This document shows positions 11,091 through 22,658 of a DNA stretch of 64,000 nucleotides, one piece after another. Origin of the DNA: Turnera subulata (lineage: Eukaryota > Streptophyta > Magnoliopsida > Malpighiales > Passifloraceae); contig JAKUCV010001948.1 of the NCBI GenBank assembly GCA_028386065.3, forward strand, positions 20,643-84,642. Reading direction: 5' to 3'. The notes below the pieces were generated by a model that was not told where the DNA came from, did not search any database, and was given only the letters and a program-made list of their open reading frames with translations. Each line of letters opens with the position of its first letter. The stretch's first letter is position 1. The position numbers and the translations under genes are program-made.

Positions 11091-11535
11091 CAGTATGATA
11101 AGCTGCTGGTGTTTTGTGCACTAAGGTTTAGCGCCACTTTTGCATTCAAAGAAATATAAAATATATTGAAGGATAAAGCCCTGCAAATTGTGTGATTGTT
11201 TAATGTAAAGTTTATTTTATTTTGTTGTGTTATCTTGATCATCCTAGGGAGGCTAAATGTTGAGCTAACCAAGGGTGTAATCAAGTAGTGAAGACCTGAT
11301 GTGTTTGTAAGTTGCAAGCAACTTGCACACCATTGGCCTATATATGTGAATGTTGTAATCTGAATTCAATCAAGGAAAAGCGTCTGTTTTTCACTTCAAT
11401 GTGTGTTCTCTGACTTGTTCACTAAGTGATTAAAACAAAAGAATGAGAGATTAGAGAGAAAATTAATGGAACAGTAACCTTCAAAGTCAGCTTGTTCATT
11501 CTACAGATTTCTGGAAATTTTCCAAAAAACCAACA
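11085..11535 (+). repeat. 3' LTR of nested copia
   Basis: Starts TGTTAGCAGTATGATAAG right after AAGGGGGAG and ends AAACCAACA; the 5-bp TSD AAGAT follows at 11536-11540. Confidence 0.92.
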
Positions 11536-11540
11536 AAGAT

Positions 11541-12640
11541 ATGATGCCCTGTATCGAAGACAGTCCTTAATGGGGATGTCACTGTTGAGGGCAAGCCACA
11601 ACCAGCATTCCACTTTAGAAGGTACTAATGAAAACCAAATAAAATGCTTCATATATTTAAGACCCATTTGCTGATAAATGAAGGACCTGCCTCCCTTAAC
11701 CGAATATCCACCAGACTTGTCCGTTTTCCAGACTATATGATCGTCACGTCAAGGAACTAAATTTAGCTTGGCGATGTATGCCTCTATCAACTTGACACGG
11801 CCAAGCTCCCAGTGTTAAAGTGTTCTTCTTCAAGAAGACTTCCATATAGGAATCCCATCCACCAACTCTAGACATTCCAGTAATGTTTGATCTTGGTAAG
11901 ATGAGATGACGTAAAACTTGGGAACAATGTTTTTAAATCACCATCACCCGTCCAGTACTCCCTCCAAAAGGAAACCGTTCCTCCACTACCAACAGCCAAG
12001 GAAATGGAGGATTGGCTGACTATATCACCCGAGCAGACAATGTCTCAACAGAAAGGGGACACTTTGTCCTTGAAGAAAATTGGTGATAAGGTGGTGCTAT
12101 ACACGAGACACTTTTGCTTGATCAGCTCCTTCCAAACTCTTACCTCAGGGGAAGTAAAACTCCAGAGCTATCTATATAATAGGCATTGATTCTTTATAGT
12201 CAAGTCCATAATGCCCATGCCCCCAACACTTTTTGGTTAGCAATGTGCTTCCAGGCAACAAGACACACTTTTCTCGAATGATAAAGCCACACCAAAAAAA
12301 ATTTCTATGGATGCTAATGATCTTATTTGCAATAAAAACTGGGAGTGAAAGAGGGACATGTAATATAGAGGGAGACCACAAAGGACCGATTTTATCAGTG
12401 TTACTCTACCACCCAAAGAGAGAAACTTGCCTTTCCAACCCTTTAATTTACTGTTGAACTTTTCCAAACTGGTGCCCATACAACAATACATCTCATGTTA
12501 GCCTCAAGCGAGAACCCTAAGTATTTGAAGGGAAGTCTCTCCGCTTTACTATGAAGCATTCCTCCAAAATCCTCCAACTGTTTCTGACAAATGCCAACCC
12601 CAATGACACTACTCTTATAAAAGTTAATAGACAAACCTGG
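11541..12640 (-). pseudogene. LINE (L1-type) RT C-terminal part, 5' truncated
   Basis: Minus-strand frames give [66 protein letters not shown] and, nearest the copia junction, KVECWLWLALNSDIPIKDCL. The same blocks in the same order occur in the plus-strand LINE at 17460-18560. The sequence breaks off at 11541 within the block that continues at 4795 on the other side of the copia insertion. Several frameshifts; 5' end near 12640. Confidence 0.88.
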
Positions 12641-12786
12641 ACTTCTGGTCGTGCAATCTCGATTTGCATTCTTGCTATTAAAAGGATGCAGCGCCTTTTC
12701 TCTCAACCCATGTCCCCAGGACTTCCGGTCGTGCAATCCCGATTTGCAGCTAATCGGGATTGCACGACCAGAAGTCCTTGGGACAT
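12639..12786. repeat. foldback hairpin with a flanking direct copy
   Basis: Arms 12710-12744 and 12752-12786 are about 35 nt each, pair with few mismatches, and enclose a 7-nt loop. The arm core (GGACTTC(C/T)GGTCGTGCAATC) is also present as a direct copy at 12639-12668. Lies at the junction between the 5' ends of two LINEs in opposite orientation. Origin not recognised. Confidence 0.8.
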
Positions 12787-12882
12787 CGTCCTCCCTACCC
12801 AACACCACCTCCAATTCTACCATACCATCCACATATGACAGCGACACTCCAAAACACCCCTCAAATATCCTCCACAAAGTAG

Positions 12883-14870
12883 ATTACCATATCCCAAAAA
12901 CAAGAACCACTAGCAAACACTTCTGAGCCAAACCTTAAACCGTTGTACTTCTCTGGATGGAGTAGGAGGATCGTTCAGAGTGCCATAGACAGCAACCAAG
13001 CTGTCAGCATCTATATCGAAAATCTCCCTTCAAGGTGGATGCCTACTGACATTCATCTTGTGATGTCTAGATATGGTGAAGTTCTTGACGTTTTCATACC
13101 TCGAAAGTTGAGTAAATCTGGTAAACGTTTTGCCTTTGTTCGATTCAAAAATCACACAGACCCTCAATACCTCATCCGTAGTATCAGCTTGATACTGGTG
13201 GGCGGCAATCAAATCGCCGTAAGTATGTCAAGGAGTCATCGGCAAAATGCTACTTCGAGGGTGGGTGCACCTGGTACGTCACAACCGCGTGTCGTTACTT
13301 CTCATAATGGCCCTGGTACTTCCAACACAAAATCCTTTGTCGATGCTGTAAAATTTCACCCAACCAACGTTAAAACACCTGCACATTCAATACAACCTAA
13401 TCTAACCCCCATCAAATCCTATATTCCTAGAGACGAGTCCCTATCTTGGCTGCAGTATAGCTTTTTTGAAGTGCTCAAGAGTCATATGTCGATTAGCAGA
13501 ATTAGGGAGTTATTTACGGTAGAGGAGAATGAGTGCTTCAAGTTAATCCCCATTTGTGGAGTTTCATTTATTTTCAGGTTTCAATCCATGGAGGTTATGC
13601 TCTCTTTCACTAATAATAAACCTGCATTTATTGATCAGATACTCAGTACGTTTAGGCCATGGAAGGTTGGAGATGATGCCGTTAATCGACTGTGTTGGGT
13701 CTTGATCAAAGGCTGCCCACCACATGTCTGGACTCAGGATTTTTTCGAGTTCGTATCTTCCAAATTTGGGAGTATGGTTGATTGGAGCTTGGAAACAAAG
13801 GAGCGGGGAAGATTGGATGTTGCAGAAATACTTATTTTAACCACCTCCATGAGTTTTATCAATGCTGTTGTTTCAGCCAACATTGGCGGTAAGGAGTGTA
13901 AGATCGGTATTGTTGAGACCCAGTATGACCCGTTAGAATGGGAGTGGTCTCCCCTGTATCTGCCGGCGACCATTGCACTAGCGACGTGCCCCCTGTTCAG
14001 CCACTCACCTCAGCATCGCAGAGTAGCCCCTCATACAATGGTCTACCAACCCATGCAACTGCCAAATCAGTTTTCCAAGACCAATTACCACCCGTTGTAG
14101 GTTCGTTATCCGAGGACCCTTTCAACCTGCTCCCACTAATCAAGATGACCAGTAATAATCTAGTGTTACCTTTACAGCCTACCACATCACATGCTTCTCT
14201 TTCTTCAAAGTCGGTTCCCTCGGAATTATCCCATTACAATTCAAATTCTCACTCCCTCCCTGTCACGACCCACTAAGACCGATGTCTAGCTAGGCCCACC
14301 TATTTTACAAACATGCAAAATGCTTCCAGCCCAAATAATTCATCTGTCAATGAAACACACTTACCAACCCCAACACCCATCAGCCCTCAGCCCACACATG
14401 ACAGCCAAAATCCTTTTCACCTTGTTCCATATCCTAACGCACCCAACCCTCAAAGTTCAGTCTTTAGAAGCCCATCCCCATATACAATGAACTTTCTTGA
14501 TGACGAAGCCTCCTCCAGTTATAATCCAATTTCTATATCCTCATGGAGCAATCAGTCATTGCACTCTTTTGATTGTGGAATTTACCAAACTTTTCAAGAG
14601 GCTGTTGATAGGAAAGTGATGGCAATCATAAAGAATATGGACATACAGAAAAGGACAAAAAAGGTGAAGTTTCTATCATCGAAAGGCAGTATTTTGACAT
14701 ACCCAGAAAGCCTTGAATATGTCTCAGATTCAGAGTTTCAAAGGTGCAATGACAGAGTGGGGTGTAATGAGGAAATTGAATCTTCTATTCAAGTTTCTTT
14801 AAACTTGCTAGAAGTGCAAGAAACTAATAGAATCGGTGATGCTCTAGGATGGACCGATCTCAGAACGTGA
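12883..14870 (+). pseudogene. LINE ORF1: RRM plus DUF4283
   Basis: The open stretch 12883-14100 has no ATG at its head, so the start is lost or lies upstream of a stop at 12880. It encodes an RNA recognition motif (VSIYIENLPSRWMPTDIHLV, then GKRFAFVRFKN) and, further on, a DUF4283 domain (LCWVLIKGCPPHVWTQDFF, FGSMVDWSLETKERG) as in ORF1 of plant L1 elements. After a frameshift near 13940-14100 a Ser/Pro-rich tail continues in other frames (13938-14276 and 14313-14870). The product would bind LINE RNA. Function lost by frameshifts. Confidence 0.8.
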
Positions 14871-14985
14871 TGGAAACGGACCAGCTTATTACGAACTTGG
14901 TGGAGAAAGAAATCTCTGAGTGGGTGGACTCACGTCCATCTGCTTAGGAATTTTGATGTCTGTGATCAGGGTACTTGCAAAGTTC

Positions 14986-17900
14986 ATGATCAGCTTTCTT
15001 TCTTGGAATGTCAGGGGAATTTGTTCCTCCAAAAAACAATAGTAAACTCAGCGTCTAGTTTCACAATTGCGTGCTAACCTTTTATTTATTACTGAGACCA
15101 AGTGTTCCAATATCAGCCTCCCCTTGTGTCATAAGATTAGGGGTCCAGGGAATATCGATTTTTTTCCTGTTGATGCTAGAGGCCTGGCTGGCGGCATGCT
15201 AATGGTTTGGGATGCTGATTTCTTCCAACAACATCAAGTCAATTCTTCTGACTTATGGATATTAATCGAAGGTACAGTACTCAAGCAGAACCAGAGAGTT
15301 ACAATCTACGGGGTCTATGGGGATTCAAATGTAGATGCCCAGGTGCAAATGTTTGATGATCTGCTAGGTTTTAAGCAAACTTTCACTGCACCGTGGCTGG
15401 TCCTAGGTGATTTTAATGAGACTATTAATGTCACGAGGTCATTACCCTCTCCCCAAAAGGTCAACCTAGTGGGGTGTGCAGCACCCCTGTATATATGGCC
15501 CAAGACCTTCCCCTTCCTTTCCGATGTGGGATTCCGTCACATTCTCCCCCACCGAATCCGACGACGCCCTCGTCGTCGACCGGGCACCCTGCCTACTCCG
15601 TCCCCACGGAGCGCTTGGCGTGACATCGGAGTTGGGTCGGGTCGGCTCCGCTACCACTTGTCACGAGGTCATTACCCTCTCCCCAAAAGGTCAACCTAGT
15701 GGGGTGTGCAGCACCCCTGTATATATGGCCCAAGACCTTCCCCTTCCTTTCCGATGTGGGATTCCGTCACAATTAATGCCTCTGACCGCAAGAGTGGTAG
15801 GTTATGTGCAAGAGGTGCTGAGGCGTTTCGGAAGTTTATCAATGGTATGGAGTTAATCGAATTCACTCTGGGAGATCGTATGTACACTTGGGGAAACTTT
15901 AAAGCAGCCAGCCACATTGGTAAAATTTTTGCTCAAGGCAAATGGAATTTAATATTTCCTTTTCTTGTATTGCAATCATGCAGTAAGCAGAACTCTGACC
16001 ATTGTCCATTACATCTTTAGCAAGCTGCGGTGGATTGGGGGTGCCGCCCCTTTCGGTTCATCAATGCATGGTGGGATTATCCCAATTTCATGGCATGTAT
16101 TGGTGATATGTGGAAGGATGCATGCTCTTTATTCCCCAGAAAATATAATCTTCTAAAGAGGCTGAGTGCCTTACGGAGATCTTTATCCAAGTGGAATCGC
16201 GAGGTGTTCGGTAACATGAATACTGTTGTGGAAACCACCCAAAAGGAGATTGATGATATTAACAAGACCGCCGAGGTCAGAGATCTTTCTGTTGACGAGT
16301 ATAAACGGGTCCAAGACTTGAGGTGGATTTGGAATTGAAAACAAAACAGCTAGAATCTTTGTGGAGACAAAAATCAAGGGTCAATTGGTGTAGGTTGGGG
16401 GATCGCAATACCAGATTCTTCCACATTTCAGCCTGCAATCGTGGGAGAAAAAACCGAGTTGATCAACTTGAAGTCAATGGTATTATAGTTTCAGATCCTG
16501 AAGCATTAAAGTCAGAGGCAAGCAATTTTTTTTCCAAACTGTATGCACCTTGTGCACATAAAAGACCATCTATTGGTTCTATTAGCTTCAACAAGTTGCG
16601 TGTTGAGGAAGCCGATGAGTTGGAAAAAACAATTACAATGGAGGAGCTGAAGGGTGCAGTGTGGGAATGTGATAGCTCCAAGGCACCAGGACCGGACGGT
16701 TTCAACTTCTCATTTCACAAAAAGTGTTGGGAGTTGATAAAGTTTGATGTCTTTGACATGGCCTTGCAGTTTTTTAAGTTTGCCAAACTGCCCAAAGGTG
16801 CAAACTCTGCATACATCACGATTCTAGCCAAAAAAATCCAGTGCAACTACCCTTGAGGACTTCAGGCCAATCACCTTAATTCATGGACTCTACAAAATTA
16901 TTTCCAAAATTTTGGCTCAAAGGTTGAAAAAAATTTTGCCATCACTTGTTGGTCCCCAACAATCTGGTTTCATGGAGGGAAGAAGCATACTGGACAGTGC
17001 ATTCCTTGCAAATGAAGTCTTCCACTCCCTAAATAAAAATAAAGACAAAGCAATAGTATGGAAACTTGATTTCAAGAAGGCTTATGACTCAATAGAATGG
17101 AGTTATTTGATGCAAGTGATGAGTGCCATGGGATTTGGACAGAGATGGAGGAATTGGATTTTGGAGTGCCTTTCTTCATCTAGGCTTACTGTTTTATTAA
17201 ATGGTTCCCCCACGCAAGAATTTTCTATGGGAAGGGGACTTAAATAGGGAGACCCATTGTCTCAATTTCTCTTCAACCTCGCAGAAGGCATCTCTTCCAT
17301 TCTTTCGAGAGCATCCTCCATTGGTATCGTTAACAAGGTGAAAGTTCATACTCAATTTCCATGTTGCAATATGCTGATGATACAATTTTATTTTCCCCTG
17401 CTGACTTGAATGTCTTGTTAAACCTTAAGAGATGTCTTAGAATTTTTGAAGCAGTGTCCGGATTATGTATCAATTTTTTCAAAAGCAGTGTAATAGGTAT
17501 TGGTCTAAATCAAAGTCAAGTGGAGGTCTTTGCAGAGAAGTTACATTCCAAGGTTGAATTCCTTCCCATTAAGTATTTGGGATTTCCTTTAGGTGCAAAC
17601 ATGAAGAGGATCTCTGCATGGCAACCTGTGCTGGACAAGTTCAACAACAAACTAAGGGCATGGAAGGGCAGATTTCTTTCTATAGGAGGCAGGGTGACAT
17701 TAATCAAATCTGTACTTAGTGGACTCCCATTATATTACATGTCCATGTTCCAACTTCCTGTTGCTGTGGCTAAACACATGAACTCCATCCAGAGAAACTT
17801 TTTTTGGAGTGGCTTGGATAATAAAAGGAAGACCTGTCTTATTGCTTAGAAATTCATCACTAAACCCAAGGATTGTGGAGGTATGGGCTTAATGGATTTA

Positions 17901-19027
17901 CAAATCATGAATCAATGTTTGTTATTTAAGTGGTTATGAAAATTCACAGATTCCACACACAAGACATGGAAGGATCTTATCAAGAATAAGTGCATGGAGC
18001 CATCCACAGTCTTCAACCCCATCTTCTCTACCGAAAAATCCTCATCTACTTGGCGTGATGTAATTCGTTCAGGAAGTGAAGATAGTCACTCTCTGTGCCT
18101 TTGCTACGTGGATCAGGCATCAGAATTGGAAACGGATGCTCAGCACGATTCTGGCTAGGTAACTGGTCTGGTCAAGGTGCTTTCAATGATCGATTCTCAA
18201 GACTCTTCCTAATCTCCACCTGCAAAGACATGTCAGTTTGTGAGTGCTTGGAGCCTATTAATAATCATGCTAGGTGGTCTATATCCTGGAGAAGAGCCTT
18301 AAGAGAGTGGGAGATTTCAGAGGTAAATATGATACAAGCCATCACGTCCAAAGTTTGTCTACAACCACAACACTCTGATCAGAGAATATGGATGAGGGAC
18401 CAGAGTGGTGAATATAGCGTCAAAAAGGGAAGGTCCTACATTTACTCCAAAACTGATACCATAACTTTGAAACCGTTCATATGGCACTCATTATTTCTAT
18501 TCAAAGTTGAGTGTTGGTTATGGCTTGCTATCAACGATGGTATTCCAACCAAGGATGCTCTTCGTTATAGAGGTATCATATCTCTTGCAGATTCTGTGTG
18601 CAGTTTGTGTCACTCCCAGTTTGAATCTAGAGACCATCTTTTTCTTGGTTGTAATTTGTCTTGGAGAGTATGGGGGAAGTTGTGTGGCTGGTGGGGTGTC
18701 CAATGGTGTCTGCCAGCGAAGTTGGAAGAATTTCTTCTGCAATGGACCTTTCTGACCCCCTATAGTTGCAGTAGAACTTCATGGTACATCATTGGTATTG
18801 CCACTCTCAGAGCAATCTGGCTTGAAAGGAACACAAGGATTTTTAGCAACTCTACTGCCGATATTGATCGAAGTGTGGACTTGGCTATTATCCATGCTAC
18901 CTTTTGGATCAAGGCTCACCAACAGAACTTTCCATTCAGTGCATCATACGTTATTTCTAATGCTGAATCTATTCGCAGTTGGGAGGGAATTAAAAGATGC
19001 TTAAAGAGTCTTCAGCCTCCACGTTAA
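14986..19027 (+). pseudogene. LINE ORF2: endonuclease, RT, zinc-binding domain
   Basis: Starts at ATG 14986 with MISFLSWNVRGI, the first block of the exonuclease-endonuclease-phosphatase (EEP) fold, followed by LLFITETK and WLVLGDFNET. The TRIM 15429-15771 interrupts EEP just after DFNET; the frame resumes at 15777 (KSGRLCARG, FTLGDRMYTWGN). RT blocks follow: SKAPGPDGFN (16677), QSGFMEGRSILDSAF (16960), VWKLDFKKAYDSIEW (17060), catalytic QYADDTILF (17365), KYLGFPLGANM (17570). The zf-RVT domain is at 18560-18720 (CSLCHSQFESRDHLFLGC). At least five frame breaks. The protein nicks target DNA and reverse-transcribes LINE RNA; this copy cannot. Confidence 0.9.
15429..15771 (-). mobile_element. 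343-bp TRIM with identical 113-bp LTRs
   Basis: LTRs 15429-15541 and 15659-15771 are identical by eye over 113 bp; on the minus strand they start TGTGACGG and end TCGTGACA. TSD ATTAA flanks it (15424-15428 and 15772-15776), and removing it restores the LINE frame. Minus strand shows a primer binding site TGGTAGCGGAGC (15656-15645) and a polypurine tract GGTGGGGGAGAA beside the 3' LTR. The internal part is 117 bp without coding potential. The LTR has the motif ATCCCACATCGGA shared with the TRIM at 46711-47449. Confidence 0.95.
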
Positions 19028-19164
19028 GGACCATATGACTACTAGAGCAAGGTGTATATAGCTGTGTCCTTACATCAGCGAGTTTATGTGATATTACTAT
19101 GTACATTCTGTAACTTTTTTTGGCTTTTAATAAAATCTTTCGTTTGAATAAAAAAAAAACCTGG

Positions 19165-19350
19165 ATTTCTAGTTTAAAGATTTTAGGTTTAACGTGTAGG
19201 GGTTTAGAATTTTAGGATTTAATATTTAGGATTTTGAGGTTTAGGCTTTAGGGTTTTAAAGTTTAAAGTTTAAGATTTTAGGATGTAGAGTTTAAGATTT
19301 AAGATTTAGAATTTTAGGATTTAGGATTTTTGATTTTAAGGGTTTATGAT
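19165..19350. repeat. degenerate telomere-like repeat
   Basis: Dense runs of TTTAGGG-like units (GTTTAGGCTTTAGGGTTTT, TTTAGGATTTAGG, TTTAAGATTTAAG). The array is imperfect and short, so it is an interstitial telomere-like or simple AT-rich repeat rather than a true telomere. Confidence 0.5.
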
Positions 19351-20205
19351 TTTTTTTTTCAAATCATGAGCACGGAAGCACTTAATGAGGATTGTTGCAT
19401 AGATCCCAACCTGTAAGTGGTTTGTAATGATATGTTTGCTGAACCAACTCAGTGGTGTCATCATCTACGTAGAAAGAATCAATAGTTAAGCAGAGTATTT
19501 GGATATTATAGAACTCAAAGTAATGAGTGGTCCAGAAGACCCATTGTTCATGATGAGGACCAGAGAAACAAGGTAACTCCACGTGGGCATGTTTATGGCG
19601 GCCAAAAAGCTACAACCAGAAGAGATCTTACTAGAGTTAGATCTCAATCCTGGAGGAGGAACCTGAAGAAGGAATCGGTGGTAGAGCTGCCTGAAGTGTA
19701 TTGAGCTTTCCAGAAATTTGTTTTATTTGTGTCAATAATGCCATCGAGATTCTTACGCAGTTGAGTATGGTGCCTCATGAGCTTGTTTCACAGCATCTTA
19801 AAGCAATATGAAATATGAAGTGAGTCCCCTTTTTTGATGCTAAATGAAGTGAGTACCTTACTATTAATGGAGAGAGAAAATGAAAGTACGACGATGAAGT
19901 GTCTTTTGCAGGTAACAATCCAAGGAGCCAAAACAAAAACCAAACTAGGAGTGTATCGAGTGTTGATCCAACTCTTAAGGGCCAGTAGGTTCCCGAACAA
20001 TGAAATAAGTGAATAAATGAGAGGAGAATACGATAAAGGAGTTGAGAAGATAAGAAAGCATTATCCAATTCTTACTTTCCTACTTTCTACGCTACGGATA
20101 GATTATGTAGTCCATTGTTACTTGACAACCAAAACTGTTATTTTCTAGATATCAAGATATCCGACTCATAATCCTCTAGCCTCCTAACTCGGGTTCCTGA
20201 CTCAC
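19351..20205. other. no gene recognised
   Basis: Moderately AT-rich sequence with only short open frames in all directions and no recognised domain, LTR edge or array. It may be decayed transposon DNA. Confidence 0.5.
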
Positions 20206-21010
20206 AAGTTTTTTTTTTTTGTGCTAACGACCATCTTTATTGAGTATGAAAGACAAAAAATATATACAGAGGGGTACAACCCTGCCACAGTTTAGAAAGC
20301 TACATAGTCAGTAGCGCAAATAGACAGTAACTTACAACATACCAATCATAAATGGTCTATCAAGGATAGAAGGTGTACTGAAAGACAAAGCAATAACCTC
20401 TACTGTTTGTCTAACTTGGTGAAGTTTCTCCTAATCCCCTTCTAGTTAATCACCGTAGCGACGTTTGCAATTACGTAGGTATGATGCGCTGAAAGGAAAG
20501 GCTGGATGCAAGAGGCTTAATCCAACCAATGGCATGAACTAGAGTGAGATCGACGATTCTATCACAGTTCGCACGGGTATGTTGAAAGACCCATCTATTC
20601 CTTTCAAGCCAAATAGCCCATATAGCTGAGTAAACAATTATGACCCAGGAAGACCTGCTGGGAGAATAGGAGGATAGGAAAGCCCATTGCAATAAAAAGT
20701 CCTCAAGAGATGCAGGTTGAACCCAAGTTACACCCCACTATCTACACAATTTGCTCAAAATCCTCCATACCACCGGGCAGGATATCAATATCAAGAGGTG
20801 GTCTCTAGACTCCAGTTGAAATTGACATATAGGAGATAGAGATTGCACTAAAGGTAGGTAGGATGCCTCTAATCCTGAGATTGTTCTTTGAAGGAATTCG
20901 ATTGTTAATTGCGAGCCATAATCAACACTCCCACTTTAAAAGGAGCAAGCGCCAACCAAGGGTAGGGCTTAGACTTGTGATGATCCATCTTCTTGTAGCA
21001 GATAAAATCT
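20206..21010 (-). pseudogene. LINE 3' fragment (zf-RVT region)
   Basis: The minus-strand 3' end reads CTCAATAAAGATGGTCGTTAGC followed by an A tail (plus-strand T run at 20209-20220). Upstream frames give IWAIWLERNRWVFQHTRAN, ESRDHLL, and PWLALAPFKVG, matching the end of the LINE ORF2 at 18480-18900. Frames are broken and the 5' part is missing. It is the third LINE of this family within 17 kb. Confidence 0.8.
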
Positions 21011-21835
21011 CTACCCCTCCTAACAGAATACTCTCATCAATCCACACACGTGGATAAGAGTGCGTAGTTGACACGTTAGAAACAATAGCAACATTGTAGA
21101 AAAAGATAACAATCTTATAAAGAAAAAATAACTAATAAAAAAGACTACCAAAGTCCATGTTTGTATTTTCTGAGTCCTTGCTCTTTGGCCAGATCCATCA
21201 GCCCCTTGTCTACACTACTCATCACCCTTTTTAATCTGTGCTTGAACTCCTATTCCTAAGAGCTCAATTTCTCCTAGCCTAGAGTTTATTTTTGTGGCAA
21301 CCTCAATGTTTTATTTTATATATGTATTCTCTTACGGTTTAGTTTAGGAAAATGCCGTAAATAACTACGTAAATCGGAAGCTTTTTATCATCCTTGCAAA
21401 CCTGATGAGTTTAGTTGCTCGGGAGTTCCGACAATAAAATTTTCCGTTTTGCCATTCGGTGAAGAGTAGCAATATTTTGCCATGTAAAGAACAGATTTTA
21501 GGGGACATTACCATATTTATTGTTGAACTCGGACGGAAATTCACAACTTAAATTCGGGCCTCCAATTTACTTAGGTTTTTTCTTTTTTCCAAGATGTCAT
21601 GAGCTCATTTAAAATTGGGCCTCGTTGAAGTCCTTCTTGGATCGGGATCGGCCACAAACAAGTTTACATCATCAATCTTCCTTTTGCATATAGACCATCT
21701 GACCAAACCAAAATTTTAGGCCAATTCCACTGGCCAGCATTTTTTTTCTTTTTTTGAACGTCCTGACACTTGCAATTCAAAGGAATTGGAGTCCTCGTAT
21801 TCGTATCTGCTTCTCCGACGACCAGGAGTAACGTT
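21011..21835. other. no gene recognised
   Basis: Mixed-composition sequence without a supported open frame, array or element edge. Confidence 0.5.
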
Positions 21836-21973
21836 TGCAATTACACATATAGTTTCAGATTCATTCCTTTTAATAACCCATATTAAAGCTACAACTTCCG
21901 CTAGCTAGAAAGAAAAAATGATGATCAGACAGTGAAATTAGCTAAGAAAAATATTTAATGATAATGTGGGATG
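21836..21973 (+). other. left remnant of thionin-like gene 1 upstream region
   Basis: Aligns with 56395-56525 upstream of thionin-like gene 2 (shared ATTCCTTTTAATAACC, CTTCCGCTAGCTA-type block, GTGGGATG). It was cut from the gene at 43942 by the 21.7 kb LTR element. The last five bases GGATG (21969-21973) are the left TSD. Confidence 0.8.
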
Positions 21974-22265
21974 TGATATATTTACTCTACCCGCCGGTCC
22001 CACTACCGGGAGAGCCCGGGGCCGAAGACCGAGTCAAAGCCCAACGAGCCCAGGCCCTAAGACCGAGTCCGAGCCCATCAAGCCCAATTTGTCCAAGAAG
22101 TCCGTCTACAAGGCACCCGCTCTATAAATACCCCCTAAGGCCCGTTTTATGGGGACAATGTAACCTATATAGCTAGACTCGGGGTACTGTTCACGCCCCT
22201 CTTTTATCTGTAATTCAACCAATCATTCAATGGAAATGCACACCCCCTATTTTCAGATTACATCA
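21974..22265 (+). repeat. 5' LTR of the LARD-like element
   Basis: TGATATATTTACTCTACCC to TTTTCAGATTACATCA; contains CTATAAATA near 22120, a likely TATA box. Confidence 0.92.
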
Positions 22266-22653
22266 GTGGCGACTCCGCTGGGACGACGATCGATTAACGG
22301 TTTAACACCGTCCAATCTGTCCATCCCCTTTCAAAAAACAACAACAAACAATGAAGAAAATCCAATGTTCTGCACATAAAAAACAATGGAACACCAACTC
22401 GTGCGAAGAGCAACGATCCAAAGACGAACAGATTTATATGCAGAAATTACGGATCCAGGAAATCAAGCAACAAATCCAACGAGGAAAGGAATTCACGCAC
22501 GCAACCAAGACGAACAGATTGGGATAATTCAAGGCGTACAGATTCATTTTAAAAAAATAATAATATACGTAATCATAATATATACATAGCCGGTAGATTG
22601 CGTGAAGGGAAGAGCCGGTCTACCCTGGATCCGGTTAGGACCAAGACAGATCC
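22266..22653. other. LARD leader, primer site at 22267-22283
   Basis: Starts with the Tat-type primer binding site TGGCGACTCCGCTGGGA. The rest is A-rich leader with no supported gag frame, interrupted at 22659 by the Tekay-like element (TSD ATCCG). Confidence 0.7.
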
Positions 22654-22658
22654 ATCCG

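Larger units (their letters stand above)
4796..11535 (+). mobile_element. copia LTR retrotransposon, nested in a LINE
   Basis: LTRs lie at 4796-5258 and 11085-11535, TSD AAGAT at 4791-4795 and 11536-11540, a primer binding site starts at 5261, and the polypurine tract AAGGGGGAG ends at 11084. Domain order is gag, protease, integrase, RT, RNase H, so it is Ty1/copia; the sequence style resembles the Tork lineage (moderate confidence). It carries many stops and frameshifts and a second insertion (9114-10898) in its RNase H region. The LTRs differ at many positions, so it is old compared with other elements in the window. Confidence 0.93.
12647..19159 (+). mobile_element. L1-type LINE, near complete but decayed
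   Basis: ORF1 (12883-14870) and ORF2 (14986-19027) are followed by TTAATAAAATCTTTCG and an A tail ending at 19159. A possible target duplication is AACCTGGACTTCT (12634-12646) and AACCTGGATTTCT (19158-19170), 12 of 13 alike. It would have inserted at the 5' edge of the minus-strand LINE 11541-12640. A TRIM sits in its endonuclease region. Multiple stops and frameshifts in both ORFs. Confidence 0.85.
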
